A stretch of DNA of 64,000 nucleotides from Fibrobacter succinogenes (GTDB taxonomy: Bacteria > Fibrobacterota > Fibrobacteria > Fibrobacterales > Fibrobacteraceae). The position numbers and the translations under genes were made by a program. Below are positions 42,559-52,526 of the stretch, piece by piece; the first letter of the stretch is position 1, and each line of letters starts with the position of its first letter. Where the stretch lies: contig CACWNW010000013.1 of the NCBI GenBank assembly GCA_902762305.1, positions 1 through 64,000 of the forward strand. Direction: 5' to 3'. The notes below the pieces were generated by a model that was given only the letters and a program-made list of their open reading frames with translations, was not told the DNA's origin and did not search any database.

Positions 42559-43221
42559 TCAAAAACTCCTCTCGAAAATTTCGGGATTTTCGCGGCATAG
42601 GCTGGTATAGCCGCCCTTCCCCACTATAATATGGTCTATGACCGGAATTTGTAGCACCTTCCCCGCCGCGCAAAGCACCCGCGTGATGGCATAGTCCTGC
42701 TCGCTGGGCTCCGTAGAACCCGAGGGATGGTTATGCGCGAAAATTACGGAAACGGCATTGTCCTTGATGGCCTGCACGAAAGCCTCCCGCGGGGCGATAG
42801 GTGCCTGGTTCACAAGCCCGGACGTCACCTCATGAACGTCGATGACATAATTCGCCGAATTGAGCGTCACCACGACAAAGCGCTCCCGCTCTTCGAACTT
42901 GAGGCCTGCGAGGCGCGAAAGCAGGTCTTCCGGCGCTACGACCGAGACGGCCTTCGCACTCAGGATGTAGCGGTTCGAAAGTTCGAGACAGGCAAGAATC
43001 TGCGTCGCCTTGACCGTCCCGAGGCCGTGGATCTTGCGCAGAGAATCCATTGTCGGCAGTGTCGTCACCGAAGAAAGGTAGTCCGAGATATGGCGCGAGA
43101 GCTCGAACACACCGCAATCGCGGGTCCCGCTCCCGAGAATCAGGGCGATGAGTTCCTCGTTCGAAAGCGCATTCGCCCCTTTGACCTGGAGTTTTTCACG
43201 TGGTAGTAGATTTTCCTGCAT
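42559..43221 (-). CDS. radC: RadC-family JAMM/MPN+ domain protein
   Basis: This 220-residue protein has an N-terminal helix-hairpin-helix part (LPREKLQVKGANALSNEELIALILGSG; KIHGLGTVKATQILACLEL) and a JAMM metalloprotease-like domain with HNHPSGSTEPSEQD. AAGGA with good spacing supports the ATG at 43221 instead of 43290. RadC is widespread; a DNA-repair role is doubtful and the function is unsettled. The full metal motif is present, so it may be an active hydrolase. Confidence 0.92.
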   Translation of the reverse strand: MQENLLPREKLQVKGANALSNEELIALILGSGTRDCGVFELSRHISDYLSSVTTLPTMDSLRKIHGLGTVKATQILACLELSNRYILSAKAVSVVAPEDLLSRLAGLKFEERERFVVVTLNSANYVIDVHEVTSGLVNQAPIAPREAFVQAIKDNAVSVIFAHNHPSGSTEPSEQDYAITRVLCAAGKVLQIPVIDHIIVGKGGYTSLCRENPEIFERSF

Positions 43222-43615
43222 TGGCAATCCTTTTTTAGCGTTCCTACTTATAAAGACGGATTCGGAGCCCAAAATAAGCCAAATCGGCACCTTTTTTGTG
43301 AAAAGTCAAGCATTTTGCGTTTCAGGAAAGGGCATTCACGCCACAAAATCACAATTTTTAATTCAACAAAGAAGAAAATAAAGCAAACTTCATACAATAA
43401 ACATCAATTTTCACAACACTTTTTCACAGCACACCACAAAAGTCACGTAAAAATCGCCAATTTTTAGAGCATAAAATTTATTTAAAATCACATTTTATCA
43501 AAATTTTTCAAAGATTTTTCATTTTACACAGCAAAATATCTTGCCACTTTCTAAAAAATCACCTATATTTTCAGCAAAACACTAAAAAGAAACCTATTTT
43601 CAACCAGGAAAACTT
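43222..43615. promoter_or_regulatory. AT-rich divergent promoter region between radC and ilvB
   Basis: This 394-bp stretch has no gene. It is very AT-rich with A and T runs. CCTATATTTTC near 43562 may be the ilvB -10 box. I found no leader peptide, T-box or terminator that would point to attenuation. Confidence 0.5.
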
Positions 43616-45334
43616 ATGGCAAACAAGACTCTTAGCGGTGCCGAAGTGATTATCGAATGCCTGAAACGCGAAGGCATCGACACCATTTTCGGCTATCCCG
43701 GTGGATCCGCCATCCCGATGTTCGACGCAATTCTCGATTCTAATATTAAGGTAGTCCTCTCCCGCCATGAACAGGGTGCGACCCACATGGCCGATGGCTA
43801 CGCCCGCCAGACCGGCAAGGTCGGTGTCGCGCTCGTCACCAGCGGCCCGGGTGCCACCAACACGTTCACCGGCATCTACACCGCCCTCATGGACTCCAGC
43901 CCGATCGTGGTGCTCGCCGCCCAGACGACGACCCCGAACCTCGGCAAGGACGCCTTCCAGGAATGCGACACGAGCGGCATGACTTTCGCTGCAGTCAAGC
44001 ATTCTTACCTGGTGAAGGATTCCAACGACCTTCCGCGCGTGATGAAGGAAGCCTTCCACATCGCCCGCAGCGGCCGTCCGGGTCCCGTGCTCATCGACTT
44101 GCCCAAGGACGTGACCGCAGGTCCCTGCACCGCCCCGTTCACCGACCAGATGGACCTGCCCGGCTACAAGATTCCGACGTACGCCTCTACCGAGAGCGTC
44201 GAGAAGGCCGCCGAATACCTCAAGAATTCCAAGAAGCCGCTGCTGCTCGTGGGCCACGGTGCCATGATCAGCGGGGCCAGCCGCCAGGTGAAGGAACTCG
44301 CCGAAAAGATTGGCGCTCCGGTTTGCTGCACCATGCTCGGCCTCGGCGCCTTCCCCGTTGATCACGAGCTTTCGCTCGGCATGCTCGGCATGCACGGCAC
44401 CGTGTACGCGAACAAGGCCGTGCTCGACTGCGATTTGATACTCTCCATTGGTAGCCGCTGGGACGACCGCATTACCGGTAAGCTCGAAGTGTTCTGCAAG
44501 GACGCCATCAAGATGCACATCGACATCGACCCCGCCGAAGAAGGCAAGGTGCTGCAGCCGGATGTGTTCATGTGCGGCGACGCGAAGCTCGTGCTCGAAC
44601 AGCTTTTGCCGATGGTCCACAAGCTCGACACTGCCGACTGGATCAAGACATGCCAGACCTGGAAGAAGCGCTTCCCGCTCACCTACCCCAAGCAGGGGGG
44701 CTTACGCATGCAGCACGTGATTGCGACTGCAAGCGAACTCACGCAGGGCAAGGCCATCGTCACGACCGACGTGGGCCAGCACCAGATGTGGGTGGCACAG
44801 TTTTTCCACATCAACTACCCGCGCCAGCTGCACTCCAGCGGCGGCGCAGGCACCATGGGCTTCGGCTTCCCCGCAGCCATCGGCGCCGCATTCGGCAACG
44901 AGACCGGCTGGCCGGTGCTCAGTTTCAGCGGTGACGGTGGTTTCCAGATGACGGAAGCAGAACTCGCAACCGCCGCCATCCACAAACTCCCCATCAAGAT
45001 TTTCGTGATGGACAACAAGTACCTCGGCATGGTGCGCCAGTGGCAGGAACTCTTCTATGACCACCGCTACTCCAGCGTCGACATGGTGGGCAACCCCGAC
45101 TTCGTGAAGCTCGCCGAAGCCTACGGCATCCCGGGACTGCGCATCAAGCGCGCCGCCGACGCCGAACGCGTCATCCAGAAGGCGCTCGACTACAAGGAAG
45201 GCCCGATTCTCATCCACTGCGAATGCGAGAAGGAAGACAACGTGTTCCCGATGATTCCGGCGGGTGCGCCTATCACGAGCATGATTACCGAACCGCCCAA
45301 GGCTAAACTCGAAAAGCCCACAGGATCGACCTAA
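43616..45334 (+). CDS. ilvB: Acetolactate synthase large subunit
   Basis: This ThDP enzyme condenses pyruvate to acetolactate, or with 2-oxobutyrate, in branched-chain amino-acid synthesis. The 572-residue product has catalytic E52 in [48 protein letters not shown], and the ThDP motif [29 protein letters not shown] (about 441-470). The regulatory subunit gene follows 15 bp later. AGGA precedes the ATG. Confidence 0.97.
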   Translation: MANKTLSGAEVIIECLKREGIDTIFGYPGGSAIPMFDAILDSNIKVVLSRHEQGATHMADGYARQTGKVGVALVTSGPGATNTFTGIYTALMDSSPIVVLAAQTTTPNLGKDAFQECDTSGMTFAAVKHSYLVKDSNDLPRVMKEAFHIARSGRPGPVLIDLPKDVTAGPCTAPFTDQMDLPGYKIPTYASTESVEKAAEYLKNSKKPLLLVGHGAMISGASRQVKELAEKIGAPVCCTMLGLGAFPVDHELSLGMLGMHGTVYANKAVLDCDLILSIGSRWDDRITGKLEVFCKDAIKMHIDIDPAEEGKVLQPDVFMCGDAKLVLEQLLPMVHKLDTADWIKTCQTWKKRFPLTYPKQGGLRMQHVIATASELTQGKAIVTTDVGQHQMWVAQFFHINYPRQLHSSGGAGTMGFGFPAAIGAAFGNETGWPVLSFSGDGGFQMTEAELATAAIHKLPIKIFVMDNKYLGMVRQWQELFYDHRYSSVDMVGNPDFVKLAEAYGIPGLRIKRAADAERVIQKALDYKEGPILIHCECEKEDNVFPMIPAGAPITSMITEPPKAKLEKPTGST

Positions 45335-45349
45335 TAGGAGGACATTACC

Positions 45350-45844
45350 ATGATCGATAAAGGACATTCCATTAGTTTGTTGGTGGCGAACCGCCCGGGC
45401 GTGCTCGTGCGTATCGCCCTCGTGTTCTCCCGCCGTGGCTACAACATCGATTCCCTCGTTGTCTCCCCCACGCTCGACCCGAACTTCAGCCGTATGAACA
45501 TCATCGCCCACGGCAATCCCGAGATCCTGATGCAGATCATCAAGCAGCTCGAGAAGCTCGTTGACGTGGTGCAGGCGAAGGACCACACCGGCACGGACGC
45601 CGTCGAGAAGGAACTCGCACTCATCAAGGTGCGTTGCACTCCCGACCAGCGCACCGAAATCCTGCAGCTGTGCGACCACTTCAAGGCGAACACCGTCGAC
45701 ATGACCGCCACTTCGATGATCATCCAGATTACCGGAAACAGCACGAAGGTCGACACGCTCAAGAGCCTGTTGCAGAAGTTCGAAATCGTCGAATACATCC
45801 GCACGGGCAAGGTCATCATGCTCCGTGGCGAAGACAAGACGTAG
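45350..45844 (+). CDS. ilvN: Acetolactate synthase small (regulatory) subunit
   Basis: The small subunit activates IlvB and gives it valine sensitivity. The 164-residue product has an ACT domain (SLLVANRPGVLVRIALVFSRRGYNIDSLVV) and the IlvH-type C-terminal domain ending EIVEYIRTGKVIMLRGED. AGGAGG lies before the ATG. Together with ilvB it forms a two-gene operon. ilvC is not in the window. Confidence 0.96.
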   Translation: MIDKGHSISLLVANRPGVLVRIALVFSRRGYNIDSLVVSPTLDPNFSRMNIIAHGNPEILMQIIKQLEKLVDVVQAKDHTGTDAVEKELALIKVRCTPDQRTEILQLCDHFKANTVDMTATSMIIQITGNSTKVDTLKSLLQKFEIVEYIRTGKVIMLRGEDKT

Positions 45845-45857
45845 GCGCCGAAGGCGC

Positions 45858-45921
45858 AGTTACTAGTTCAGAGTTACTAGTTCCAAAAAAAGGTCTCAAG
45901 ATATTTCTTGAGGCCTTTTTT
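45858..45921 (+). terminator. Terminator of ilvBN, preceded by a TTACTAG word repeat
   Basis: GTTACTAGTTCAGAGTTACTAG (45858-45880 region) is followed by AAAAAGGTCTCAAGA-TATT-TCTTGAGGCCTTTTTT (45885-45921). Confidence 0.8.
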
Positions 45922-45953
45922 CGTTCACGGGCGACCGTTCGCAAAACAAGATT

Positions 45954-45987
45954 AAAGCCCCGGAACCCTTTGGGTTTCCGGGGCTTT
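45954..45987 (-). terminator. Terminator of the subtilisin-like gene cluster
   Basis: AAAGCCCCGGAACCC-TT-GGGTTTCCGGGGCTTT with T runs, 24 bp from the stop at 46011. Confidence 0.85.
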
Positions 45988-46010
45988 CTTTTATCAAGTC
46001 GTCAAGGCGA

Positions 46011-47918
46011 TCAGTTCACCGAAGCCAAGTCGAAGCCCAGGACAACCTGCTTATAATTCTCCGACCACATGTAATCATAATTGAATACAACGCGAATCGT
46101 AAAGTACTGCGCACTAGACGTAAACGACGTCTTACTGTATGGGGTTCCGATAGACGTCGCAAGCGCTTTGTAGTTATCGACATTGATTGCATCCACATTG
46201 GGAGAATTATTTTCATATACATACAAATTAAAATCCTGCGTGATAATCCCGAATTGCGCAATATCATCACCGCTAATCAACCAGGCAAGGGCCGCAGAAA
46301 AATTGTACTTGTTGTCAGGGCGCTTGATGCTAAAGCGTACTTCTCCCAAGTAGTCGTTATCGTGCGTATACATCCAGTCCCAATCGCCTATCCAATAGCG
46401 CGATTCATGGAACGGGCCATTGCTATTCGTGTTATTGTGGAAACGGTTAAACACGACGCTCTTGTATGTCGGCACCTTATTCGTCACCGGGGTGTGATTA
46501 TGCGGGTACGGAGTAGCGATATTGTTTTCACCAGCATTAAGCATCACCGCCTTGACAACTTCGGGATGCCAGCGGTAGAAAGGATTCGCCTTCAAGAGTC
46601 CTGCAACCATGCCCGCCGTATAGGTCGCCGCCGATTCCGTCTCTCTATAATAGGGTTCATAGACATAGGGCACATGCATGAACCAGGTAGAATACGTCCT
46701 CTTCCTATCATTATCCATATAGAAATTGGTGTAATTGTAAATTTCAGGTTTTTCGGCACCTTCTACGGCATAGTAGTTTTCAGAACCGAGGCAATTTCCC
46801 ATTCCTTTGTTACAATATTTGGTAATATACGACGTGTTGTTGGTAATCTTCTTGTTCCCAGCATCCACAGCTCCCACCGTAATGGCATTGACCGCATGCG
46901 CCTGCGCATTAAGCGGAGCATTGGTCGACGAATGCCAGTTATCGCCAGCAGCCACGATTTCTACAGTACGGTTCTCGTAGATGTAATTATCCAAGTCCCT
47001 CGCCTCGGCCCCATAATACTTCGCCGCATCACTGGAGAGATCGGGACTGTTTGGACGATTATGGACGCCCAAATACACCTGCGGACTTCTGGAAGCCGGA
47101 TTTTGTGGCAAGGTATTAGTGACAAGAATCGGGGTATTATTCGAAGTACTCGTCGTAGTCGTCGCCTGAAGTATGCTATAAGTCCTTGACGAACGCACTT
47201 CTGTTTCTTGATTCGCGAAGATATGGTCACTTTCGTTTTTGAGATAGCGAACAACTTTAGACGGGTTCAGACGAACAGGGAATGCGTCAACGTCCATATA
47301 GATACCGACATCTCCACATTCCTGGCACTGGTTATAATTATAACTATAAAGCCACCACTCAATGTCGCCTTTCTTAGCAAGATTGTATTCCAATCCCGGG
47401 AAGGAGGTGGAATTCTGGAAATTGCCAAAATATTGTTCATCAAGGTCGTAACCATACGCAATCATAGCAGGATTATCATTATTCATGCCACTCGGCGTAT
47501 AATTCCGCACGATATTTGTTGGAATAAAAACGTTGTTGGAAACCGGCAAATACGCACTACTAGAACCTTCAAGCTGTTTATAGTAGCCATAGTTGGCGTT
47601 TCCATTTGAATAATACCTTTTTAAATAAAACGGATATGGGGTTGTTCCGTTACCATATTGGAGTCCACTTGTATTGAACGCCCCCTCGATAGCTGCGGGC
47701 CCATTCAACCTCGTCGGGCTTTTTTTCATCAACGCCTTTTTCCCTTGCGGAGAAGCAAGTTCCTGTCGATCATTCTTTTTCACCTTATGATAGTCGACAT
47801 TCTTGTAGACCATCGGTGAATTCATCTTGCTGCCGTTTCGACCAAGAAGGTCATAATTTGTCGCGGCAAAGGCTGCTGCGCATCCAAGCGCCACGTACAA
47901 AGTTATTTTCTTTTTCAT
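46011..47918 (-). CDS. Secreted subtilisin-like (S8 fold) paralog 1, probably catalytically dead
   Basis: This 635-residue exported protein has a signal peptide (MKKKITLYVALGCAAAFA), then an N-terminal TNYDLLGRNGSKMNSPMVYKNVDY segment shared by all three paralogs. The core follows S8 text: GDVGIYMDVDAFP, YGAEARDLDNYIYENRTVEIVAAGDNW (oxyanion AAGN is AAGD here), AVNAITVGAVD, EKPEIYNY, and ETESAATYTAGMVAGLLKANPFYRWHPEVVKAVMLNAG in the place of GTSMATP.VAG. By this alignment the catalytic Ser is Glu, and no HGTHVAG is seen. A C-terminal beta domain follows (FSIKRPDNKYNFSAALAWLISGDD ... FNLYVYENN). Its role may be binding or structural. Confidence 0.75.
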   Translation of the reverse strand: MKKKITLYVALGCAAAFAATNYDLLGRNGSKMNSPMVYKNVDYHKVKKNDRQELASPQGKKALMKKSPTRLNGPAAIEGAFNTSGLQYGNGTTPYPFYLKRYYSNGNANYGYYKQLEGSSSAYLPVSNNVFIPTNIVRNYTPSGMNNDNPAMIAYGYDLDEQYFGNFQNSTSFPGLEYNLAKKGDIEWWLYSYNYNQCQECGDVGIYMDVDAFPVRLNPSKVVRYLKNESDHIFANQETEVRSSRTYSILQATTTTSTSNNTPILVTNTLPQNPASRSPQVYLGVHNRPNSPDLSSDAAKYYGAEARDLDNYIYENRTVEIVAAGDNWHSSTNAPLNAQAHAVNAITVGAVDAGNKKITNNTSYITKYCNKGMGNCLGSENYYAVEGAEKPEIYNYTNFYMDNDRKRTYSTWFMHVPYVYEPYYRETESAATYTAGMVAGLLKANPFYRWHPEVVKAVMLNAGENNIATPYPHNHTPVTNKVPTYKSVVFNRFHNNTNSNGPFHESRYWIGDWDWMYTHDNDYLGEVRFSIKRPDNKYNFSAALAWLISGDDIAQFGIITQDFNLYVYENNSPNVDAINVDNYKALATSIGTPYSKTSFTSSAQYFTIRVVFNYDYMWSENYKQVVLGFDLASVN

Positions 47919-48032
47919 TTTTTGCTCCTTATATTATACAAGTAAAGTTTTTTTAATTAAAAAAAATTCCCCCACTTAAGGGCATTCATCACAAGGATGA
48001 ATACATGGCACAAGCAGGAGAATTTCAAAAAA

Positions 48033-49916
48033 TTAGTTGGCGCCAGTCAGGTCGAAACCGAGAACAGCCTGCATCGGGTTTTCGGTACGCTCATCTTCAC
48101 TCATGAGAACGATGCGGAAAGTAAGGTACTGGGCGTTCGATGAAAAGGTCACCTTTTCAAAAGCGTTCTTGTCGCTGTTAGAGACAGCCCTGTAGTTATT
48201 GATATCGATATTATCCACATCGCTTGAATTATTATCGTAGACGTACAAGTCGAAATTCTGCGGAATCATTCCATGGGTAGCTATATCATCACCGCTGCTC
48301 AACCATGCGATGGCGGCAGAGAAATTGTGTTTTCCCGAAGGACGCTTGACACTAAATCTGAGTTCAGATTTTATTGCGACAATATGCGTGCTCATCCTCG
48401 GCCAATTGCCAATCCAATAACGCGAATCATGCGAATAGTTTTCGTGATGGAAGCGGTTGAAGACCGTGCTCTTATAAGAGGGAATTTTCGTCGTCACCGG
48501 TGTGAGATCAGATAAATAATACGGATTATTTATATTGATTTCGCCAACATTGAGCAACAACGCCTTGACCACTTCAGGGTGCCAACGGTAGAACGGATTA
48601 GCCCTCAAAAGTCCCGCCACCATGCTTGCCGTATAAGTCGCCGCCGCTTCAGTTCCATCATAATTGGGGGACGGATTATAGGTATGGTCATAATACCAGT
48701 GGCTATACGTTCTCTTCATATCGCCCGGCATCTTGAATTCGGAATAATTGAAAATTTCCGGCTTACTGGATCCTTCTACCGTATACTGACCATTGGAACA
48801 ATGACCTATACCCATGACACAATATTTCGATTTGTTCGAGGTATAGCTTGCGATTTGCCCACTGGCGGCATCAACAGCCCCGACCGTAATGGCATTGGCC
48901 GCATGTGCCTGCGGATTGAGCTGGCCGAGGTTGTTCCGAATCCTGCGATTACCGGCTGCCACCACATCTACTGTTCTATTATCATAGATATAGTTGTCAA
49001 GATCCCGAGCCTCGGCAGTATAGTAGGTCGCGATCTCTTGATTTACACCGGATTCATCTTTTCGGTTATGGAGACCAACATATACCTGCGGATTCTTAAA
49101 TCTCGGGCCCTGGGGCAGAAGATCCGCAATATAGATTGCCGTATTCTTGGTTGTTTCCTTTAATATGCTATAAGCCTTTGATGCAGCCACTTCCCTTTCC
49201 GGAGAGGGAGCATAGGAAGGATTATTTTCATACAGGGCATACTGCAACTGCTTTGAAGGGTCCAGTCGGACTGGTTTCGCGCCTATATCAATATAGAGGC
49301 CGACATCACCACATTCCTGGCACTGGCTATAACCGGCATCGAACCACCAGCCAATATCCCCCCTCTTTAATCCAACAGAATGAGGCAGATTATTATACTC
49401 TACATCCCAATAAGAAGTGGGAGCGAATGCGCTGCCATCATATTGTTCCGAAACGTCATAACGTTGTACGTAAGAAACTGGAGTTGATCCCGAAAAAAGA
49501 TTACTCGGCGTTTGATTTTTTACCACATTGGTGGGGATAAAGACGCTATTGGACGTACTCAAATACGAATTGACCGACTCCGCCATGGACACGATGGGAG
49601 CTTCGTCGGGATAATATTCCTTCAATGAAAAATAATATGGCGAGCCATTCTTGGCATAAGCCACCCCTTCCGTATTGAATTCACCCGATAAGGCAATGGG
49701 CCCATTCAAACCCGTCGGTCTTTTCATCAAGGCCTTTTTCCCTTGCGGAGAGGCAAACTCCTGCTGCTCATTCTTTTTCACCTTCTGATAGTCAACATTC
49801 CTGTAAACCATCGGTGAATTCATCTTGCTACCATTACGGCCAAGAAGGTCATAATTTGTCGCGGCAAAGGCTGTTGCGCACCCAAGCGCCACGTACAAGG
49901 CTATTTTTTCATTCAT
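48033..49916 (-). CDS. Secreted subtilisin-like paralog 2, probably catalytically dead
   Basis: This 627-residue protein has the same layout and the same MN.K..LYVALGCATAFAATNYDLLGRNG start as paralogs 1 and 3. AAGN is intact here (DVVAAGNRRIRN), but the serine element reads DGTEAAATYTASMVAGLL, with Glu where the catalytic Ser is expected. CQECGDVGLYIDIGAKPVRL and the C-terminal FSVKRPSGKHNFSAAIAWLSSGDD ... FDLYVYDNN are kept. The intergenic gap to paralog 1 is 114 bp and carries ATTCATC-ACAAG-GATGAAT but no clear promoter. GGAGTAAAAGG precedes the ATG. Confidence 0.75.
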   Translation of the reverse strand: MNEKIALYVALGCATAFAATNYDLLGRNGSKMNSPMVYRNVDYQKVKKNEQQEFASPQGKKALMKRPTGLNGPIALSGEFNTEGVAYAKNGSPYYFSLKEYYPDEAPIVSMAESVNSYLSTSNSVFIPTNVVKNQTPSNLFSGSTPVSYVQRYDVSEQYDGSAFAPTSYWDVEYNNLPHSVGLKRGDIGWWFDAGYSQCQECGDVGLYIDIGAKPVRLDPSKQLQYALYENNPSYAPSPEREVAASKAYSILKETTKNTAIYIADLLPQGPRFKNPQVYVGLHNRKDESGVNQEIATYYTAEARDLDNYIYDNRTVDVVAAGNRRIRNNLGQLNPQAHAANAITVGAVDAASGQIASYTSNKSKYCVMGIGHCSNGQYTVEGSSKPEIFNYSEFKMPGDMKRTYSHWYYDHTYNPSPNYDGTEAAATYTASMVAGLLRANPFYRWHPEVVKALLLNVGEININNPYYLSDLTPVTTKIPSYKSTVFNRFHHENYSHDSRYWIGNWPRMSTHIVAIKSELRFSVKRPSGKHNFSAAIAWLSSGDDIATHGMIPQNFDLYVYDNNSSDVDNIDINNYRAVSNSDKNAFEKVTFSSNAQYLTFRIVLMSEDERTENPMQAVLGFDLTGAN

Positions 49917-49958
49917 CCTTTTACTCCTGTTATTTATGAATAAAACTTGTTTTCATAA

Positions 49959-51775
49959 TCAGTTTGTCGAAGCCACATCAAAGCCCAGAACAACCTGCCT
50001 GAAATTTTCAGAACGGGAATCTTCGCTCGTGAGGACAATGCGGAACGTAAGGTATTGCGCGTCAGTCGGCGGAAGCGACACCCTCTCAAAAGAGTTGTTC
50101 GGGCTCTTCGAAGACGCAATAAGATGTTCGTCATCAATACCATCCACATTATCGGAGTTATTTTCGTATACGAACAGGTCAAAATTCTGCGGAATCTTCC
50201 CATAATTGGCGATATCGTTACCGCTTGTCAACCAGGCAATAGCCGCAGAGAAATTACGCTTGCCGTCAGGGCGTTTGACATTAAAGCGAATCTCACGCAC
50301 GCCGTTCTTTACATGCGTAAAGAAACGCGCCCATTTGCCAACCCAATAGCGGGATTCATGGAAGCGATTGCTGTTGAAACGATTAAAGACTACACTATTG
50401 TAAACCGGAATCTTTGTCGTCGCCACATTACTTTCCCCATGCGGATACGGAGTCGCAATGTTATTCACGCCAGCATTAAGCAGCACCGCCTTCACGACTT
50501 CAGGATGCCAACGGTAGAACGGGTTAGCCCTCAGGAGTGCAGCCACCTGAGCCGCCGTATAAGTCGCCGCAGCCTCGGTTCCATCGTAATTGGGAGATGC
50601 ATTATACGTCTGCCCACCGCGAGTGTACGTCCTCTTCCTGTCTCCAGTCCTAGAGAACTCGGAATAGTTGTAGATTTCGGGCTTGAGGGAACCTGCTGTA
50701 GGATTAACCTCATTCTGGCAATGACCAATACCTGCTTCGCAATATCTGGACTTATTCGACGTGTAATCAGCAATTCTACCTGTATAGGAATCAATCGCCC
50801 CCACAGTAATGGCGTTGGCCGCATGCGCCTGCGCATTGAGTTGAGCGTCGTTGTTCCTAATCCAGTAATTACCGGCGGCAACGATATCTACGGTACGGTT
50901 TTCGTAGATGTAGTTGTCCAGCGCCCTAGCCTCTTCGCCATAGTACGTGGCGGCCTCGTGAAGCACATTGGGGTCGTTTTTCCGGTTATGGAGGCCGATA
51001 TACACCTGCGGGCTCTTGGATTCCGGATTTTCAGGCAGGCCATTGGAAACAAAGAACGTCGTATTCTTGGTCGTCTCGCTCAACAGGCTATACGCCTTCG
51101 ACGCAATCACTTCCCTTTCAGGATCAGGGTTCATTGCTTCACCCTGGTTGTACGCAATATACGAAGTCGTCTTGTTCGGCTCCAACCTGACCGGGAACGC
51201 ACCTATATCCATATACATGCCGACATCGGCGCATTCCTGACACTGGCCGTAGCCATTATCGAACCACCACCCTATACTTCCTCTATTGGCCATAATGTTA
51301 CCGAATTCCACCGTCCAAAACGTGGTAGGGGCATACGACGAAGCATCATATGGCTCCGAAAGGGTATAGTTCGTGAACGTGGCCTGGCCAGAAGTCTGTA
51401 TGCCGCTGGGCGTATAATTCTGGACAAGGTTTGTAGGGATAAAGTAAAAATTAGGATGCTCCAAATATTCAGCCAAATCGGAGTAATAACCTAGAACGGA
51501 AGGAGCGAACCATTGTACGATAAACCACTTGTACTGAAGATACCTTCCAAGCCATCAATCCAATACAATCTAGACGAAAGCTTTTTCAGGGCTTTATTCC
51601 CCCGCTGCACGCCAACATCCTGCTGGTTATCCTTTTTCATTTTGGAATAGTCCACATTCCTGTAGACCATCGGGGAATTCATCTTGCTTCCGTTACGGCC
51701 AAGAAGGTCGTAATTTGTCGCGGCAAAAGCTGTTGCGCATCCAATCGCTACGCACAAGGCTAATTTTTCATTCAT
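49959..51775 (-). pseudogene. Subtilisin-like paralog 3, split by a frameshift
   Basis: This is one former gene in two frames. 51491-51775 encodes the N-terminal 94 residues (MNEKLALCVAIGCATAFAATNYDLLGRNG ... LSYNGSLLPF, stop). 49959 to about 51500 continues in another frame (GYYSDLAEYLEHPNFYFIPTNLVQNYTPSG ... VVLGFDVASTN) and aligns with paralogs 1 and 2 to the end. A one-base shift near 51490-51505 (CTCCTTCCGTTCTAGG on the minus strand) joins them. The site has no homopolymer, so slippage is not obvious. The core also has DGTEAAATYTAAQVAALL in place of the serine element. A sequencing error cannot be excluded. Confidence 0.8.
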
Positions 51776-52087
51776 CCTTTTACTCCTATTTTTATGGACA
51801 AAATATGTTTTCCATAATTTATATCTCGGACAAATTAGCCTTTGTTACATAAATACGTTATTTATATTATCCTTATTTTTTATGACACATATTGACAATA
51901 TACAACATTGCATTACAAACGACATATTTTGTCAAATAGGAATATTTCTATAAGACACAATCTGTCATTTATATGCAGCATGCTTTTTCATGACAAAAAG
52001 CTTTCTTTTTTGTAAAGAAAGCAAAACAAAAATCTCTATATTATACACCCCGATTTTATCGGGGAAAAATATGCTGAATGAAGAGTT
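51776..52087 (-). promoter_or_regulatory. Promoter region of the subtilisin-like cluster with GACA-N5-TGTC boxes
   Basis: This AT-rich 312-bp gap has no gene. Two inverted repeats GACA-N5-TGTC lie at 51921-51933 and 51954-51966, 33 bp apart centre to centre (about three helical turns). Related TGACA half-sites lie at 51883-51887, 51893-51897 and 51991-51995. They could bind a dimeric regulator of the cluster downstream. The regulator is unknown. Confidence 0.45.
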
Positions 52088-52501
52088 CTAAAACCCGAGA
52101 ACGGCTTCGGAAATTTCGTTCGCTTCGTCGGAGTAGTCATCGGCAAAATCAGCGGTAAATTCGCCCCAGGCTTCGCTCTCGCCGCACCCTACCCCAACAT
52201 CCATCGAAGACCACTTGAACACTCCATAGACGCGTTCAAAACGCTCCATGAGTTCTTCCATGAATTCATCGGGAAAATCTTCTTCGGTGTAGATACTGCC
52301 ATCCATGGCAAGCAGCTCCGTCTCGGGGAGTTCCTCGAAACGGCATTCATATTCGTCGGTCATCACGTCGGTGACGCTATACCACTCACCGGAATCGGAA
52401 TCGGGCAGTTCCGCATCCGGGAACTTGCATACAAATTCATCCCACAGGGAAGCGAGATCATCGTATTCCCCGATAAAACGCATCAGCATCCGGTAAGCCA
52501 T
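52088..52501 (-). CDS. Acidic hypothetical protein at the end of the Zorya-like operon
   Basis: I do not recognise this 137-residue protein. It is strongly acidic (EFVCKFPDAELPDSDSGEW, DEYECRFEELPETELL, EEDFPDEFMEELMERFERVYGVF, FADDYSDEANEISEAVLGF) with two or three helices. GGGG before the ATG at 52501 favours this start over an in-frame codon at 52549 that overlaps the upstream gene. The gap to the upstream gene is 25 bp, so it is probably cotranscribed. Confidence 0.65.
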   Translation of the reverse strand: MAYRMLMRFIGEYDDLASLWDEFVCKFPDAELPDSDSGEWYSVTDVMTDEYECRFEELPETELLAMDGSIYTEEDFPDEFMEELMERFERVYGVFKWSSMDVGVGCGESEAWGEFTADFADDYSDEANEISEAVLGF

Positions 52502-52526
52502 ACGTACCCCAATTCTACTTCGGTTA

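Noticed and set aside
43222-43615. Attenuator or T-box leader upstream of ilvBN
   Set aside because: No leader peptide rich in branched-chain codons, no T-box motif and no terminator hairpin could be found.
51491-51775. Independent 94-residue secreted protein, or a stop codon read as an amino acid
   Set aside because: Homology to paralogs 1 and 2 continues in another frame, so a frameshift explains it better than a short gene or TAG read-through.
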